DNA from: JBMSHD01 sp049416425
GTDB lineage: Bacteria > Pseudomonadota > Gammaproteobacteria > Francisellales > Francisellaceae
Assembly (NCBI GenBank): GCA_049416425.1
Contig: JBMSHD010000123.1
Coordinates: 1 to 5,993 of the forward strand
DNA length: 5,993 bases
Direction: 5' to 3'
The notes beneath the pieces are model-generated. The model ran no database searches, was not told the DNA's origin, and saw only the letters and a program-made list of their open reading frames with translations. The stretch's first letter is position 1. Each line of letters begins with the position of its first letter. The translations under genes and the position numbers were made by a program. Shown piece after piece: positions 5,733 through 5,993 of this stretch.

Positions 5733-5993
5733 CTAATCTGCCAGTGTTTTTATGAAAGCATTGTATTTTTTCATATTATGTTTGCCTAACAATCCATATT
5801 CCTTGTCACTTAAAATACCGGCTGGTGTCGAGCTAAAAAATTGTTTATCGAGCACCAGGCTGTATTCATTATAATTTTGACCTGGATTTGTCAGTTGTAC
5901 GAAAACCTGGGGAGCTTTTTTATCCTGCATGGTCACAATATACCCAAGTTGGTAAGTTGAAATCTTAGAAGTCAGCAACCATAAGGGCTTAAA
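5733..5993 (-). CDS. Hypothetical protein, C-terminal part (runs off the window)
   Basis: I do not recognise this protein. Its 86 visible codons stay open from the window edge to a TAG stop. A TTG at 5978 could act as a start and give 81 residues, but the frame continues upstream without a stop and no ribosome binding site precedes the TTG, so a larger protein cut by the window is more likely. The visible part has a beta-strand-like stretch (Y-Q-L-G-Y-I-V-T-M then A-P-Q-V-F-V-Q-L-T-N), a polar Asn/Tyr-rich turn, and a Lys-rich end (K-H-N-M-K-K-Y-N-A-F-I-K). It contains no cysteine and no clear membrane segment. It lies upstream of the tetR-type gene on the same strand, 177 bases away. Confidence 0.6.
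   Translation of the reverse strand, partial: FKPLWLLTSKISTYQLGYIVTMQDKKAPQVFVQLTNPGQNYNEYSLVLDKQFFSSTPAGILSDKEYGLLGKHNMKKYNAFIKTLAD

Overview
The window reads as chromosomal DNA from a moderately AT-rich Gram-negative bacterium, most likely a gammaproteobacterium. Three things point that way. A GmhB-type heptose-bisphosphate phosphatase implies heptose-containing LPS. It is followed directly by a PlsC-type acyltransferase, a pairing I recall from Pseudomonas-like genomes. The QueC and the 7Fe ferredoxin look proteobacterial. I cannot name a genus. Gene density is high, with no stretch over 300 bases lacking a gene, and I see no tRNA, rRNA, CRISPR array or insertion sequence.

Positions 12-4071 hold six genes on the plus strand, packed head to tail with gaps of 1, -4, 1, 5 and 16 bases, so they probably form one transcription unit. 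In order they are fdxA (7Fe ferredoxin), gmhB (LPS heptose synthesis), plsC (phosphatidic acid synthesis), an amidohydrolase_2 (COG3618-like) lactonase-type protein, an adducin-like class II aldolase, and a ROK-family fructokinase-like sugar kinase. The first three are housekeeping or envelope genes. The last three look like a small carbohydrate or sugar-acid module attached behind them. Several of its members depart from expected active-site residues: Asp to Asn in the amidohydrolase, no Glu at the FucA Glu73 position in the aldolase, and Asn to Ala in the kinase. Their substrate is therefore open.

queC (4155-4856, plus strand) makes preQ0 for queuosine. It appears to have its own promoter with an extended -10 element in the 83-base gap after the kinase gene. 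It converges on a TetR/CecR-like regulator (4929-5555, minus strand). Upstream of that regulator lies a perfect 9+2+9 inverted repeat at 5615-5634, overlapping a predicted -35 element, which makes a strong candidate operator for autoregulation.

The right edge (5733-5993, minus strand) holds the C-terminal part of an unrecognised protein whose reading frame runs off the window.

I found no clear evidence for a wholly new system. The most interesting items are the unassigned three-gene sugar module with its altered active sites, and the TetR palindrome.
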